DNA from: Trichopria drosophilae
Lineage: Eukaryota; Arthropoda; Insecta; Hymenoptera; Diapriidae
Assembly: GCA_030407085.1 (NCBI GenBank)
Contig: CM059586.1
Location: 27,267,501-27,331,500, forward strand
Reading direction: 5' to 3'
Length of the DNA: 64,000 bases
The notes below the pieces were generated by a model. The model was given only the letters and a program-made list of their open reading frames with translations. It ran no database searches and was not told where the DNA came from. Positions 47,901-58,752 of this stretch are shown here, in pieces; the first letter of the stretch is position 1, and each line of letters starts with the position of its first letter. The translations under genes were made by a program, and so were the position numbers.

Positions 47901-49629
47901 GTATTAGCAATAATAACGTCGTATTTTGCATGATATTATTATTATCAATGCTCCAAATAGCTGCCATTACCGACATTTATAAGAATTTCGAAACGAGTTT
48001 ATATCTTATTAAATAGAAAGAAGCACTTGAAATGAAATCAAACCCCTGGTATTTTTGGCATCGCCATCCAGAGATCCTCTGGAAATGCAAGTAGGTAAAT
48101 GTCCTCCTCGTAAAGCTGAAATCGCGACTCGTAAATCCCGCCTCTGGTGCAACAAACTCGATCCTAGCCCTATCTTCAATTGATATCCGTATCTGTTTTC
48201 CGTACGATTGGGAATTCGAGTATCCTCTTACATTGCGAGGCATGTACACGGGGCTCGTTAAAGCATTAAGTGAGTCGGAATCGAAAAACTTGCCGTTTAC
48301 TGGGAGAAACGGTTTCCTTCGTCTTCCTTCGTGCGAGACCGAAAGCACTTGGTGTATGTTTCGTACACTCGCGGTTTATGCACTCTCGGTTAATAATGGC
48401 AATGGGCATAGATAACGTGGTTCGAAGAAGAAACTTACTTCCGTAAGTTCAATTTTGAGATTAGCTGTAAAACATTGCCTTAGGTGTGGGTGTCAGCAAA
48501 GTGGAGCATTATACACTCGAAACAACTTCATCGTTATCATACTAACGGTCACTATCAAAGTGAAGAGGACCAACAATATTACCAAGTAGACACTGTTGTC
48601 ATTATGTCAAAGCCCCTCAACATGAGCATTTACAAAAATTCCTATCATTATTTTTTTCACAAGTGACTTAGCCCTATATAATAATGTCACATTTCCATCA
48701 ATCTTATGAATTAGTCAAAGAATAATTCTGGAGACGCCATCCATTGACAGAAACTACTCTATTACAAACGTTTGGAATATTCTACGAATTGAATAATTAA
48801 AACTGTCAGAATAAATTAAGTAGATGAAAATGTAAAAAGTATTTCTATTTGAATGAAAGCGATCAATACTCGTGGAGTTTGTAGTGGTTCTTTTGAAATA
48901 CGTTTTTGCACGACAGCATGATGTCGATATTGTGCAATATTTAGAGGCTTTTTACGACATTATTCTGATTAGCAAATTGATATTACTTTGAATAGTTTGC
49001 ACTCTTGAATCCCTCGTATTGCAAATAATGTTTTGGTTGATGGCTTATCATTAAATAATAAAGTTTTACTGCATTTTCGCTTAAAACTGGGTCAAATGCC
49101 TTACTTATGATGTACTATGTTAATATTAATCTTTCTCGAACAATTTCAAATATTTTAATGTTTGATGAATACGAACAACTTAAATAACGGTTACTTCATC
49201 ATTATCAATTAGTGAAGTATCTTGAAGTTCAAAGTTATCGCAGGGCGTTGCTCATTTTCGGATGGAGTTACTACTGTTATTTATTAGTTACATATTACTG
49301 ATATATTATAGCCTTTTTTCTAAAAGTAGATTCATATCTGCATTATGAACTTACAGAAAAATTGTGGCATATTGCATATGTAGATGTCGCAGTTTAAATG
49401 GGGGTACAACAATTATTCAACACATGACTTTTCACGAAAAATTTCATTGGAAGAATTCAACAAACGATTTTTCAACATGCGACCATTTCAACATAAACTT
49501 TCTATGACTATGATAATTTCAATACAAAACAAAATAACGAGTGCGATTAAAATAAAATTAACTTAACGTAATCACACTATTCCAACCGAAAATTTTCATC
49601 ACAAAACAACAATCAAGGTCCTTTAAACA
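44913..49629. other. Mixed-composition stretch, no gene recognised
   Basis: G+C-richer blocks at 45750-46020 and 47050-47300. The longest open frame of the window (123 codons, minus, 47977-48348) is here; it begins MLSVSHEGRRRKPFLPVNGK, has no recognisable domain and no clear splice context. A 102-codon minus-strand frame at 47436-47744 is likewise unsupported. Both are compatible with chance. Confidence 0.4.
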
Positions 49630-49657
49630 CTAACATAACCTAACCTAATTTAACCCA
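49630..49657. repeat. TAACC-like short repeat
   Basis: TAACATAACCTAACCTAATT followed by TAACCC is a degenerate run of the CCTAA pentamer that is the ancestral insect telomere unit. It is too short and diverged to be a telomere; interstitial scraps like this are common. Confidence 0.5.
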
Positions 49658-50559
49658 TGAGGTATAGTAAGGTGCATTTTGGGAAGGGAAATACCAATTT
49701 TTAGCAACGTCGATTGGTATACCAATTTGTTTTCTCAGTATAATTCTAACCGTAATTGTAAGGTAGCCTCACAGAAGTATCGAAATAACTTATGATCTAG
49801 AAAAAAAAAACAAAAAGAAAATAATGATAAACTATGCGAGCTTCCCTATTCTCTGCTGGGTGGCGTAAATACTACATGGTCTAGTCGCAAGTGCGTTTGA
49901 AACGGAATTCGTGTGAAATAATAAATCTTCGTATTTTAAGTTCAGTACAAATACTATGATATGTAAATGTGTTAAAATTTATGTGGGACTGTGCATTTGA
50001 TATTCAAGTAATTCCATAGATCTCTTCGTATTTGTGATCGGTGAAAATTAAATAATAAAACTAGTGTTGGCGTGGTGCCTCGCCCGCTTCGCTCGCTCAG
50101 GAACTTCGACCTAGTGGAGAGTCGGCTATTCCTTAAGACTCGTTTATTTACTAACAGCTTTCAATTATATTATAAAATTATATTGATATTTGGGGGTCGA
50201 ATCATATTTAGGTCCAAGTGGCTTCGATAGATATGTTACAACAATATAGTGTTTCTTATATGTATGAAAATTGAAAATGAGCATTTTCAAAACTTCGACC
50301 CCGACAACAGGTCAGCCGAAGTATTAATAAATAAAAGTTGCAAAACACTTACTTCAAGCACTTGTATTGTAATAGACTATTCGATGCATATTACATGTTT
50401 ACTGTGTTTTACTAATTACTGTATGTGTTATTATGATATTATATATACAATATATATATACATATAATTCGTCAAAGATATCTTGAAAGTGTCGAAAAGA
50501 TCGCTGACGGATATCTTTCAGATACTATAAGACATCTTTTAGATATATCGAAATAGTTA
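49658..50559. other. No gene recognised
   Basis: AT-rich with a CTCGCCCGCTTCGCTCGCTC motif at about 50079 that recalls the TTCGCTCGG motifs of the 55.4-56.0 kb repeat. An AT-rich simple tract lies at 50438-50466. Confidence 0.4.
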
Positions 50560-51235
50560 TTTTCGTATCAATGGCGTAAAAGAACTTTGCACCCGTAGGT
50601 GATCACCGCGCCCGAGGGGCTGGCAAAGACTACCCCTGGGGGATAGGGGGTCGAAACGTCGAAATTTGATGAAAAACAATAGGGTAATTTTTTTGCCGCG
50701 ATGACCAAATTCAATACTTTTTCAGGCAATAGTCATAAACATTTTAAATCAGTATTTATGGCATTATCGTTGACTTTAGGAAGAAAATGCATACAACCTT
50801 TTTTGTAGAGAATTTCATGCTCTATCTTTTTTGTTTGAAACATTTTTTAATAAAATTTGTATTTTTTAAAATAAGTGCAAAAAACTACAAAGAAACTTAA
50901 TTGGGGCTAATTTTTTTTAGTAATGGACGGGTGGATTTGCCCCAAAATCTAATCATATCCAAGTTATACCAAGACGCGTATTTAAATAAAAAATTTATGT
51001 CAATACGCTTATCCGTTCGCGAGTTATCGCGAGACAAAAAAACGGGACGTACGGACGTACGGACGTACGTACATACAAGATCACGGACACAAATTATTTT
51101 ATTGTTTTTTTTTTGGTTCTTTGGGGTCTGAAACGTCGACATTTGATGAAAAACTAGATGGTAATTTTTTTGCCCGAAGTGACCAAATTCAATACTTCGT
51201 CCAGACTTAGTCTGGGTCGAAGTAATTTTTATGGC
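50560..51235 (+). repeat. Dispersed repeat with TTTGATGAAAAAC box, two copies
   Basis: The first copy begins near 50577 (AAAAGAACTTTGCACCCGTA), passes a G+C-rich block with CCGAGGGGCTGGCAAAG and GGGGGATAGGGGG, and reaches GAAACGTCGAAATTTGATGA at 50653. The box returns at 51129 (GAAACGTCGACATTTGATGA), each time followed by a T-rich run and GACCAAATTCAATACTT. Between them is a short tandem array at 51042-51071. A hairpin (CTTCGTCCAGAC against GTCTGGGTCGAAG) lies at 51204-51232. The 76-codon plus frame 50901-51131 is produced by the array and flanks and is not a gene. Confidence 0.55.
51042..51071. repeat. Short tandem array of 8-bp ACGTACGG units
   Basis: GGGACGTACGGACGTACGG and continuing gives about three units of an 8-mer before decaying into GTACGTACATAC. 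On the minus strand the same array reads CCGTACGT. Confidence 0.7.
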
Positions 51236-53610
51236 AACTTACATATAACCTTAAAAATGATGTGCTAAATTTTGGGTTACTTATTAACTGCATAAGAGAA
51301 AATAATTCGTTCAGGGCGGAATTATTCATAAACTAGCGATTCCTATGGATTTTTTGTTCACGGAAAAAATTGTCTGTATTATTCACATACTCGTATGTGG
51401 ATTTCATAACACGGTGTAGTTTTTATGGGCGTTTTATCACGGATATTATATCGAAATATCACTCGACGATATATATGTTTATGTTTATATACCTACATGT
51501 ATCGTCGAATCATATTTTGATATATTATTGCAACTCCAGAAAAGGCATCCTGGTATGTGAAATCCACTTACCAGTATGTCAATTTCACATACCATTTTTT
51601 TTATGTTGGTAATTTTCTACTGTACAAAAAGTTTTAATGCAATTTCGCTCTACCATATGTACAGTTTTTAATACGGAAGTGATGATGTGAAAATATTTAC
51701 TTTCAACCAGGAAGATTTTGGTTCTTCTGATTATACAAAAATCCAAATATTCCAAATCAAACTTTTATTTCTGTGCTTTCGTATTCAAAACGTATGATTG
51801 TGTGTCCAAACAAATTCCCTGAAATGTGTCATAAAAACAGCGGGTTATGCCGTAAAATGGCGTCTTTCTTTCTCAGTGCAATCTAAAAAGTATGGAAACG
51901 GTAATACAATATTCGAGAAATGCATTTAGGGAAACAAATTTTTTGTGCAAAATATTTTGGTATTTTTCATTGGCTATGTATCTGATACCCTATATTTTAC
52001 TTTAATCATGACATCCAATGTCTTCAAACTGGCGTCTTTAAATGTGACCCATTGTATTTATAGAAAGTTACATCCGATTATGAATTCTTCATAATCTTGA
52101 CAATATTCTGATGCCGACGTACAATTTTTACATTTTTACATTTATGTGATAAAAAAATTTAGTTTTGATTGATCTACCAGATCAAATTACAGAGAAAAAT
52201 TCCCAAATCTTTTTTTTCAATTTAAGATCTATTTGCCCAAAAGGTATTCCTCGAAACTTACATTGGTGTATCCGTACATTTGGATTACCTTCTAATATCG
52301 AAGTAAAATTAATTTGATTAAGTAAGTAAATATACATAAAAATTTCAAAAATTAATCGGAAATACGTGGAACGCTATGAGGAATTCGAATCAAACGACCG
52401 TAAAAATTCCAATATAAAAATCAATAAGGGAAGTGGTTTAAGCTCGTAGGAACACAATCATTAAGAACTTCCGATAAAACGGTATGGCTCGTTTCAATTT
52501 CGTGATTTCTTTGAAGACATTTTATTACAGTGCTTTTGAAAAGTTTTCTCTTTTGGAATGTTTGTAACCGCGTCACTTTCAATAGCCTGGAGTAACGTAA
52601 CCTCGGATAATTTTCCTACACTTTCGTTGAATCTTCTTGAAGAGCTCCTTCTAGAGCACGATGCAGCGTTCCACTAAATGAAGGCGGCTGCTAGATTCAT
52701 CCCGGGGTTTCGGTGGATGCCGCCCTGGTTGCTGCGAGGCGTCAAACCGAAATGGCGTCGTAAAAGAAGCGTAATAGAAAAGTGCCAGATTCTTTCTTTT
52801 TCCGAGTCTTCCAGGGGATGAAAGTGTCAGGCGTTAAACGGAACCGTATGGATCTCAGGCTTGAATGGATGCATTATGCGTCCTACTGTTGCCTTTTGAG
52901 AATTATTCGACTTTCAGAGGAACTTAACAGCCAACCATTTATGTTCCACTGGTCGAGAACCAGCTTTGATGGATTTCCAGGTTGCATCTTCGGATAATGA
53001 TGTTGCGGGTGAATTTTTGATACGCAATTAACGAACAAAATGAGTCGCACTGTGTCCGCTTCTACGGAATAGCATATGTCATTTTTAAATCTTTATGGGA
53101 AAAAATTATATAGAACTGGATATTTTTTAATGTCTTCAAAAACTAACTTTTAAACCATCGTCATATTGGCATTTTTACGACCATAAGATTCGAATTCCCC
53201 AGAATGTCCACATTGAATTGAACGATGTTTTTTATTTTTTAAATTTTAATATGTGAGTCAACCTTAGAAACCATTATATTTCGTATCCCTGTCATCATCA
53301 TCATCATCTTAATTAAATATATTCTCATAAACATATTTATGTATATGTGGAATTCCATGAGAAATGAGTCTTGTTTCGCGAGGATTTCATCGTATTTTTG
53401 CATTGCACGTACGCCTTGGTTTAAAGATTTTATTATTCTATAGAGTGTTGGAAACCCCCCAACAAATTAAGCGAAATGTTACTCATATTTTTTATGATAG
53501 AAGTTCAAAAATCAATTGAAAATTCTGTGTAATCAAGTATCTAAAGCTGCACAGAATGATAAGAACGAGCACGTTCCGTGTGAACAAATTTTATGTTTGC
53601 GTTTGTTAGG
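51236..53610. other. No gene recognised
   Basis: AT-rich with a G+C-richer patch at 52560-53000 that includes a 71-codon plus-strand frame (52782-52997) without domain support. A (TCA)n tract of about five units is at 53291-53306. Confidence 0.4.
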
Positions 53611-53700
53611 TTCTGAAACGTCAACAATTGATAAAAAACTGTAAGTATACAGTAATTTTTTTTCTAAAATAACAAAATTCAATACCCGATGTAGACGGGT
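53611..53700 (+). repeat. Third copy of the TTTGATGAAAAAC repeat
   Basis: CTGAAACGTCAACAATTGAT followed by AAAAAACT, a T-rich run and ACAAAATTCAATACCCG parallels 50651-50740 and 51126-51215. More diverged than the other two. Confidence 0.5.
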
Positions 53701-54929
53701 TTGAACTGAACTAATTATTAATTTCGAAAATGAAAAATATAAGAAAAATATGGAAAATGAAGTTACTGTACTTACTGTGCAATAAAACTACTTAAAAATA
53801 TTTGTTTACATACATAGTGATCGAAATTATGGAAATAACATAATTTCCGAGAAATGCATTTACGGGAAGAAAAATTTTCATAAAAGAAGAGTATTCAATT
53901 ATGATCTCAAATTCGACCTTCAACACAGTCCATCTGCACCTCCGTCAAGGTTTCCACCACTAAGGTCAAGTCCATGGCCTTGACCACAACCTTAACGATA
54001 TTGCGTCGACCTACAGTTTTTTTATTGACATAGCATTTCAAGTCTTTCCTTTGCTGTGGTAAATAAATATGGCTTCCGATTTGTCAATATGTCCTTGTAT
54101 TAACCTTCACGACAAGTCACAATTGAATAGCCAGTAAAACTGCTAAACCGTTGTCTATATTTATTTCTATGCTAGTATTTCATGTAAATTAAATTATTCA
54201 CTCCCTTATGAGTTTTTGCGTTGTATTTTTTATGGATTGAGTAATTTTTACAACATTATTTTACATTGCTTATTATTAATACATAAATTTGGATTGAATT
54301 GTAAACATTTAAACGCACACAAAATTATATTTCAAAATAGTTATAGCGACAAATAAGCCATAGCTTCGTGTAAGGCGTTCCCAGATTCAATTTTTCTGCT
54401 GTAGTGATTATTTATGTTGTAAGAGGAAATATATTATAAGTATGTGAATATCTATGAATGTCGTGAAAGAAGAAAGACAACGTGTTATACCTCATTATTG
54501 TAAAAATTCAAGTTTATGAAATTATATTAATTAAATGTAAGAAGTATACTCTAATCGAGTTTATACAAAACATACAAAAACATATCAAAAAATAAGTTTG
54601 AGAATTTCGAGCAATGCATGAAATTGATTATGGTTTTATTTGATATTTTATGTTGATATACTCGTCTTTAATGTACATTTACACTATATACAATTCTTTA
54701 TTTGTTTTTGTGAAGCACCAAAAAAATGAGTAATTCATGTGCTTGGCAATACTCTGCTGTAAAACAATTATTCGAAAAATTTTGGGTAAACTTTGAAATG
54801 AAGTACTTCAGTACACTCCAGTACACTTTGCATATTGACATACTAAGTACAAAAAATCGTTATATGTGGTTTAGCTCCTAAGCAATCCGAGAATATGCCA
54901 ACGGTACAATACTGATGAAAAAACCAAGA
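53701..54929. other. AT-rich stretch, no gene seen
   Basis: No open frame of note. The right end adjoins the mariner remnant and may include its decayed 5' region, but no terminal repeat is recognised. Confidence 0.4.
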
Positions 54930-55220
54930 GAAGAAATTGAAAATGCGCAGTCCTCGAATAACCATTAGAGAGTTTGCCATATTGAATATTCTAGGCATGC
55001 GTCTCATGTCCTACCGAAGTTGGTTCCAGAACTTTTGAATTTGGATCAGAAGAATCATCGGATAACCATCGATCAGGCGCTGTTGGATTGCTTAATTGAC
55101 GATCCTAGTTTGACCAAAAAGATCATAACCGGTGACGAATCATATAATGGCAGATATGGTTACAACGTAAAAATCCAAGCCCACAGATTTGCAAAACGTG
55201 TGCTCTACAATAAAAACAAA
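54930..55220 (+). pseudogene. mariner-family transposase remnant
   Basis: In the main frame (55020-55220) the peptide contains VPELLNLDQKNHRITIDQAL, then DDPSLTKKIITGDES and YGYNVKIQAHRF. This order matches mariner transposases, where a PKLLN-EQK-RR block precedes ITGDES, which carries the first catalytic aspartate, and a YGYD-ETKAQS block. Just upstream, SPRITIREFA and LGMR fit the end of the helix-turn-helix region in shifted frames, with a deletion between them. The second and third catalytic acidic residues and the C-terminal half are absent; a full protein is about 340-350 residues. ITGDES is followed by YNGRYGY rather than the usual WVYGY, another lesion. Clearly inactive. Confidence 0.8.
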
Positions 55221-55286
55221 TAGTTTAGTAAACTAATAACACAAATTTTTAGATTTGATGACTATAATTGTTTTTTCATACCCAGC

Positions 55287-55387
55287 GGGTACACCTCGAA
55301 ATCCCGACAAATAAAAAAACAGACACTTCAAAAACTATATATTTTGAAATATCTGGTTTTTGAATGTCTGTTCTTCGAGGCGCACCC
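55287..55387. mobile_element. 101-bp hairpin MITE with GGGTGCGCCTCGAA termini
   Basis: GGGTACACCTCGAA at the left and GGGTGCGCCTCGAA read inward from the right, with AACAGACACTTCAAAAACT against AACAGACATTCAAAAACC inside. The inner box resembles the GAACCGGACATTTCAAAAG unit of the 38.2-kb element. Confidence 0.65.
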
Positions 55388-55409
55388 CTCTAAGCACGCA
55401 GAATAATAT

Positions 55410-56040
55410 TTTGCTTCTTATATAGCCGGAGCAAAATAGCACCTTCTCTACCTAGGGAGCCAACTAACTATACTCATACGATTTACTGAACTCGCTTCGC
55501 TCGGGCGTTAAACTCGCCCCGTTGGTAAACACCTATTTTGCTCCCTAGGAGCGCAATGTAGTATTATAATACTCGGTGCGCAAAATGCTATTTTGCTCCC
55601 TATATTTCGGGAGCAAAACAGCACATTCTCTCCATAGGAAGCAAAATAAACTCGCCACCCGAGCCAAAGACGAGGCTGACAAGCACGTGGGGAATGCTTG
55701 TCTGTTTTGCTTCCCGAGGGTTGAATACGATTTTTCTGCCTAATGCATTGAAAGTGAGCATTCTAACCGAGCGTTGCGAGGTTAGAATATGTCACTTTCG
55801 ATGCATGTAGGAGGAAAAATAAGTTTCTCGCATTCTGAGCGTAAAATACTATTTGCTCCCTACATCGCAGGAGCAAAATAGCACGTTTTCATACGAGAAA
55901 ATACTATTGGCAACAAGGGAGAATAGGTGTTTGTAGACTAATGCAAAATGCCGTCCTTGCTTCGCTCGGTCGTCAAACTAACACTCATCCGCAAATACAT
56001 ATTTTGCTCCCTAGTAGCGCAATATACTATTTCTATCTTA
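55410..56040. repeat. Three tandem imperfect copies of a GGAGCAAAATAGCAC repeat
   Basis: GGAGCAAAATAGCAC or its complement marks each copy (55426, 55590-55622, 55851-55885). Copy one (55410-55580) and copy three (55845-56040) also share a longer block: GCTTCGCTCGG, CGT-AAACT and TATTTTGCTCCCTAG-AGCGCAAT. The middle copy (55588-55740) has a diverged version, followed by the perfect-looking hairpin at 55743-55806. G+C-rich CGCTTCGCTCGG motifs set it apart from the flanks. No coding potential. The unit type is not recognised. Confidence 0.6.
55743..55806. repeat. 64-nt hairpin inside the GGAGCAAAATAG repeat
   Basis: ATGCAT, GAAAGTGA and ATTCTAACC on the left pair in order with GGTTAGAAT, TCACTTTC and ATGCAT on the right, with single small bulges, around an 11-nt loop GAGCGTTGCGA. 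The stem is about 23 base pairs. Confidence 0.7.
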
Positions 56041-56951
56041 CTTAAAAATCGATCAAAATACGCAGGTAATTGTTAGGATATCTTTTAAGACACATATCCC
56101 GATATCAGCAAATTTTTATACTAAAAATTGGAGAAAATCTATCCAAGATTGATGTAAATCTCTATATTAAAAAAATATTTATGAAAGTGTTACATTTCCA
56201 ATAGGATATTAGTGCATTTGATATAAAAAAAATTGGCTAGTATTTAGAATAGAAAAAATTAAGACATGGCAAGTGTTTGTTTGTCAATAACACCTATTTT
56301 TGCAGTGTTTTCATTTTATTTATTTTTTCTATTACAATAAAAATCATCACCGATAATTTATCTCGGGCGATGTACCAACTACGAAAGCTGTTAAAAGTTT
56401 CCGCCGATGCTGATCTTTCACGTAGCGTGAAAGTTGACCGGTTTTCGTTAGTCAACGTTTTGCAAAATCGTCCACTACTGCAATATTGACTTTTCACTTC
56501 AAAGATATGCGCTTTACGGTATCGCAGTGAGGTGTAATGACGTTACTGATCGAAGCCAAATTCGGGTTTCTGGATCTGGTCGAATATGCACGGTGGCGGA
56601 AAAGCTTTTGGGAGCAGCTTCGCCGAAAGCTTACGCTCTCTCGACACCGGTGAAATTTACGATCTCCCGGATCCCACAAGCGTGAAAGCTTATCCCAGCC
56701 ATCGGTACGTGCGCAGGTACTCGTATAACTGACACATGCACGAATCACGACGCATTCGTGTGTTATCGCCCGCGTACCAACTCGGTACGCGCAATGCGCG
56801 CGATTTTCCCCCAATGTGTCACAACAAATATTTAGCAGAGACTCCGCCGTTTCTATGAAGAAGGTGTCGAATAAGTTTAAACTATCAGTTCAATATTTTT
56901 AATATCTTTTATCTTAACATTCAATTAATTTTGGAACGGTTTCTTAACCCA
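56041..56951. other. No gene recognised; G+C-rich patch 56380-56830
   Basis: The G+C-rich patch holds a 106-codon minus-strand frame (56494-56814), arginine- and serine-rich without a domain, and a CTTTCACGTAGCGTGAAAG palindrome at about 56416-56434. The CG-rich character suggests a regulatory island or unrecognised non-coding element. Confidence 0.35.
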
Positions 56952-57778
56952 TTAACCCTTTGCGGCATAGTGGGATGCTCAGCATCCCACCTATTTTCTC
57001 TCAGTTTTTAATTAATTATTCGGCTGTTTTCATCTAAGCAATCGGGTTTTTGAGTTAATTATGTTAATAAGATGTATATAATCATAAAAAAAGTTACATA
57101 TTATCAATTATCGTTAATTTTTAATTATTATAAATAAATAACCACGGAAAAATATCAATAATTTCAGAAAAAATTCATTTTTGATTGAACAATTATATAT
57201 ATTTGCATGAAACTATAGCATTTTATGTTTTTTCGCTGATTTCGAATCTGACGTCAGATTTGTAAAAATCAAAATGGCGGATCCAAGATGGCGGACCGAA
57301 ATATGAAAAGTTGCTCGATCTAAACGAAATTTGTTACTCGGGGGTTTTCGGGATCGCTGATTACGAATCTGAAGTCAGATTTTAAAAATTCAAAATGGCG
57401 GATCCAAGATGGCTGACCAAAATTTGTTTTAATTTCATCCACATTTAATTGTTGAAATCTGACACTGGATTTGTCATCGGTGATCGAGAAAACGTACCAA
57501 TTTTCAAGAAAATCCAACACTCGATTTTTACGTTCGTTCGCCATCCTAGATCCGCCAATTTGAATTTTGCAAATCTAAAGTCAGATTCGAAATCAGCGAC
57601 CCCGAAAACCCCCAAGTAACAAATTTCGCTGAGATCGAGCCACTTTTTATATTTCGGTCCGCCATTTTGAATTTTCAAAATCTGACTTCAGATTCGAAAT
57701 CAGCGACCCCGAAAACCCCCGAGTAACAATTTTCAGCTGTTTTCCGTGTAAAGAAAAATGTATGCCGCAAAGGGTTAA
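56952..57778. mobile_element. piggyBac-like MITE with mirrored tandem modules
   Basis: TTAACCCTTTGCGGCATA at the left is matched exactly by its complement at the right end. TTAA-CCCTTTGC is a textbook piggyBac-type terminus. Inside, a roughly 110-120-bp module with AATCTGA-GTCAGATT, AAAATGGCGGATCCAAGATGG and GGGGGTTTTCGGGATCGCTG occurs twice forward (about 57237-57300 and 57340-57420) and twice inverted (about 57540-57625 and 57655-57725). The open frames at 57320-57544, 57445-57678 and 57675-57863 (minus) are products of the repeats. No transposase. One module copy also lies in the element at 24843-26250. Confidence 0.85.
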
Positions 57779-58445
57779 CGCCTAAGAGGAACCCAATTTC
57801 ACCAAGATTTTCGGAATATTTCTTGACATTAAAAACCAATTCAAAACATTTTAGATAAAACATTTTCGATTTAATGTTGATCGATCTTTCCGAATCTGCA
57901 GTTAAAAAATCAATCTAGCCCATTCCAAAAAAGTTATGCTTAGTTTTTCACAAAAAAAAATCAGATTTTTCACTGACAAATATTTTTTAATCTGCATTTT
58001 CACATTGGAAACTGTTAAGGAGATCGCTGAACGGTGAAGATATCGTGTCCTCGAACCTTTAACTTTGAAATGGGCATGATAAAATTGGAAACTGTCAAAA
58101 TGGCGACTCAAACACGAAAAGAATGGCGAAAAGCTCCTGACTTTTTTATTCGAAAAAGATAGGCTTTCGAAAAAAATGTCGCTGAAGAAAAAGTTCTTAG
58201 AATCGATCAAAGAAAACCTCGAATTTTTTTCGCAATTTTTGTATGAATTTTCGTATTTTTTCAGTATTTTGCGATTTTGAAAATGAAGAAAAGTGTTTTT
58301 TAAATTCTGTGGTAGTATCGTAAATTTAGTGGTATCTTACGTACCTATTTTCCTCCAGTTAATAAAAAAAATATACTCCGTTTTATTATTAATATATTAA
58401 AAAACTATGAGTAGGACAAGAGGGATCTTTTATCTCATTTCGTAA
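57779..58445. other. No gene recognised
   Basis: AT-rich. A 102-codon minus-strand frame (57902-58210) rich in serine, phenylalanine and lysine has no domain and is probably chance. Confidence 0.45.
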
Positions 58446-58520
58446 TCGCAAGCAGCGGTACGATCAATTCAAAACCCGTATTTCTTACATACGGAATTAA
58501 TCGTGTTTCACCGCTTGCGA
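58446..58520. repeat. 75-nt hairpin with CGCAAGC-GCTTGCG stem
   Basis: TCGCAAGCAGCGG pairs with CCGCTTGCGA, and ACGATCAATTC and CCGTAT pair with GAATTAATCGT and ATACGG, interrupted by small bulges. It could be a very small MITE or a structured RNA. Confidence 0.5.
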
Positions 58521-58752
58521 GAATGATGCTACGTAGTTCATGTATTTAAGCGATACATAAGTGCCACCAAGTGGTGAGTGTCTGATACATAAACTTTTCA
58601 AACCTCAGTCAAATCGTGATCAGGATTATGCTGCCGATAGTTCAGATTAATTGGCCGGATTGACTCCCTCATGCAGTGACTATCAAACGGTTTCTAATTC
58701 CACTTTTACACCAACAATGAAACGTTTGGCATTCACTACGCTAAATAGTTCA

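Noticed and set aside
49630..49657. Telomere
   Set aside because: Fewer than six degenerate pentamers with unique sequence on both sides.
50897..51142. Overlapping frames on both strands with TDVRTYVH-like repeats
   Set aside because: Created by the 8-bp tandem array and flanking poly-T, with no sign of a real protein.
55410..56040. Possible LTR pair
   Set aside because: The direct repeats are imperfect, a third copy lies between them, and there is no primer-binding site or gag-pol frame.
56494..56814. 106-codon minus-strand frame
   Set aside because: Arginine- and serine-rich with no domain, in a CG-rich patch where stop codons are rare.
57320..57863. Three overlapping minus-strand frames with a repeated GVFGVADFES motif
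   Set aside because: The repeated peptide comes from the inverted tandem modules of the piggyBac-like element.
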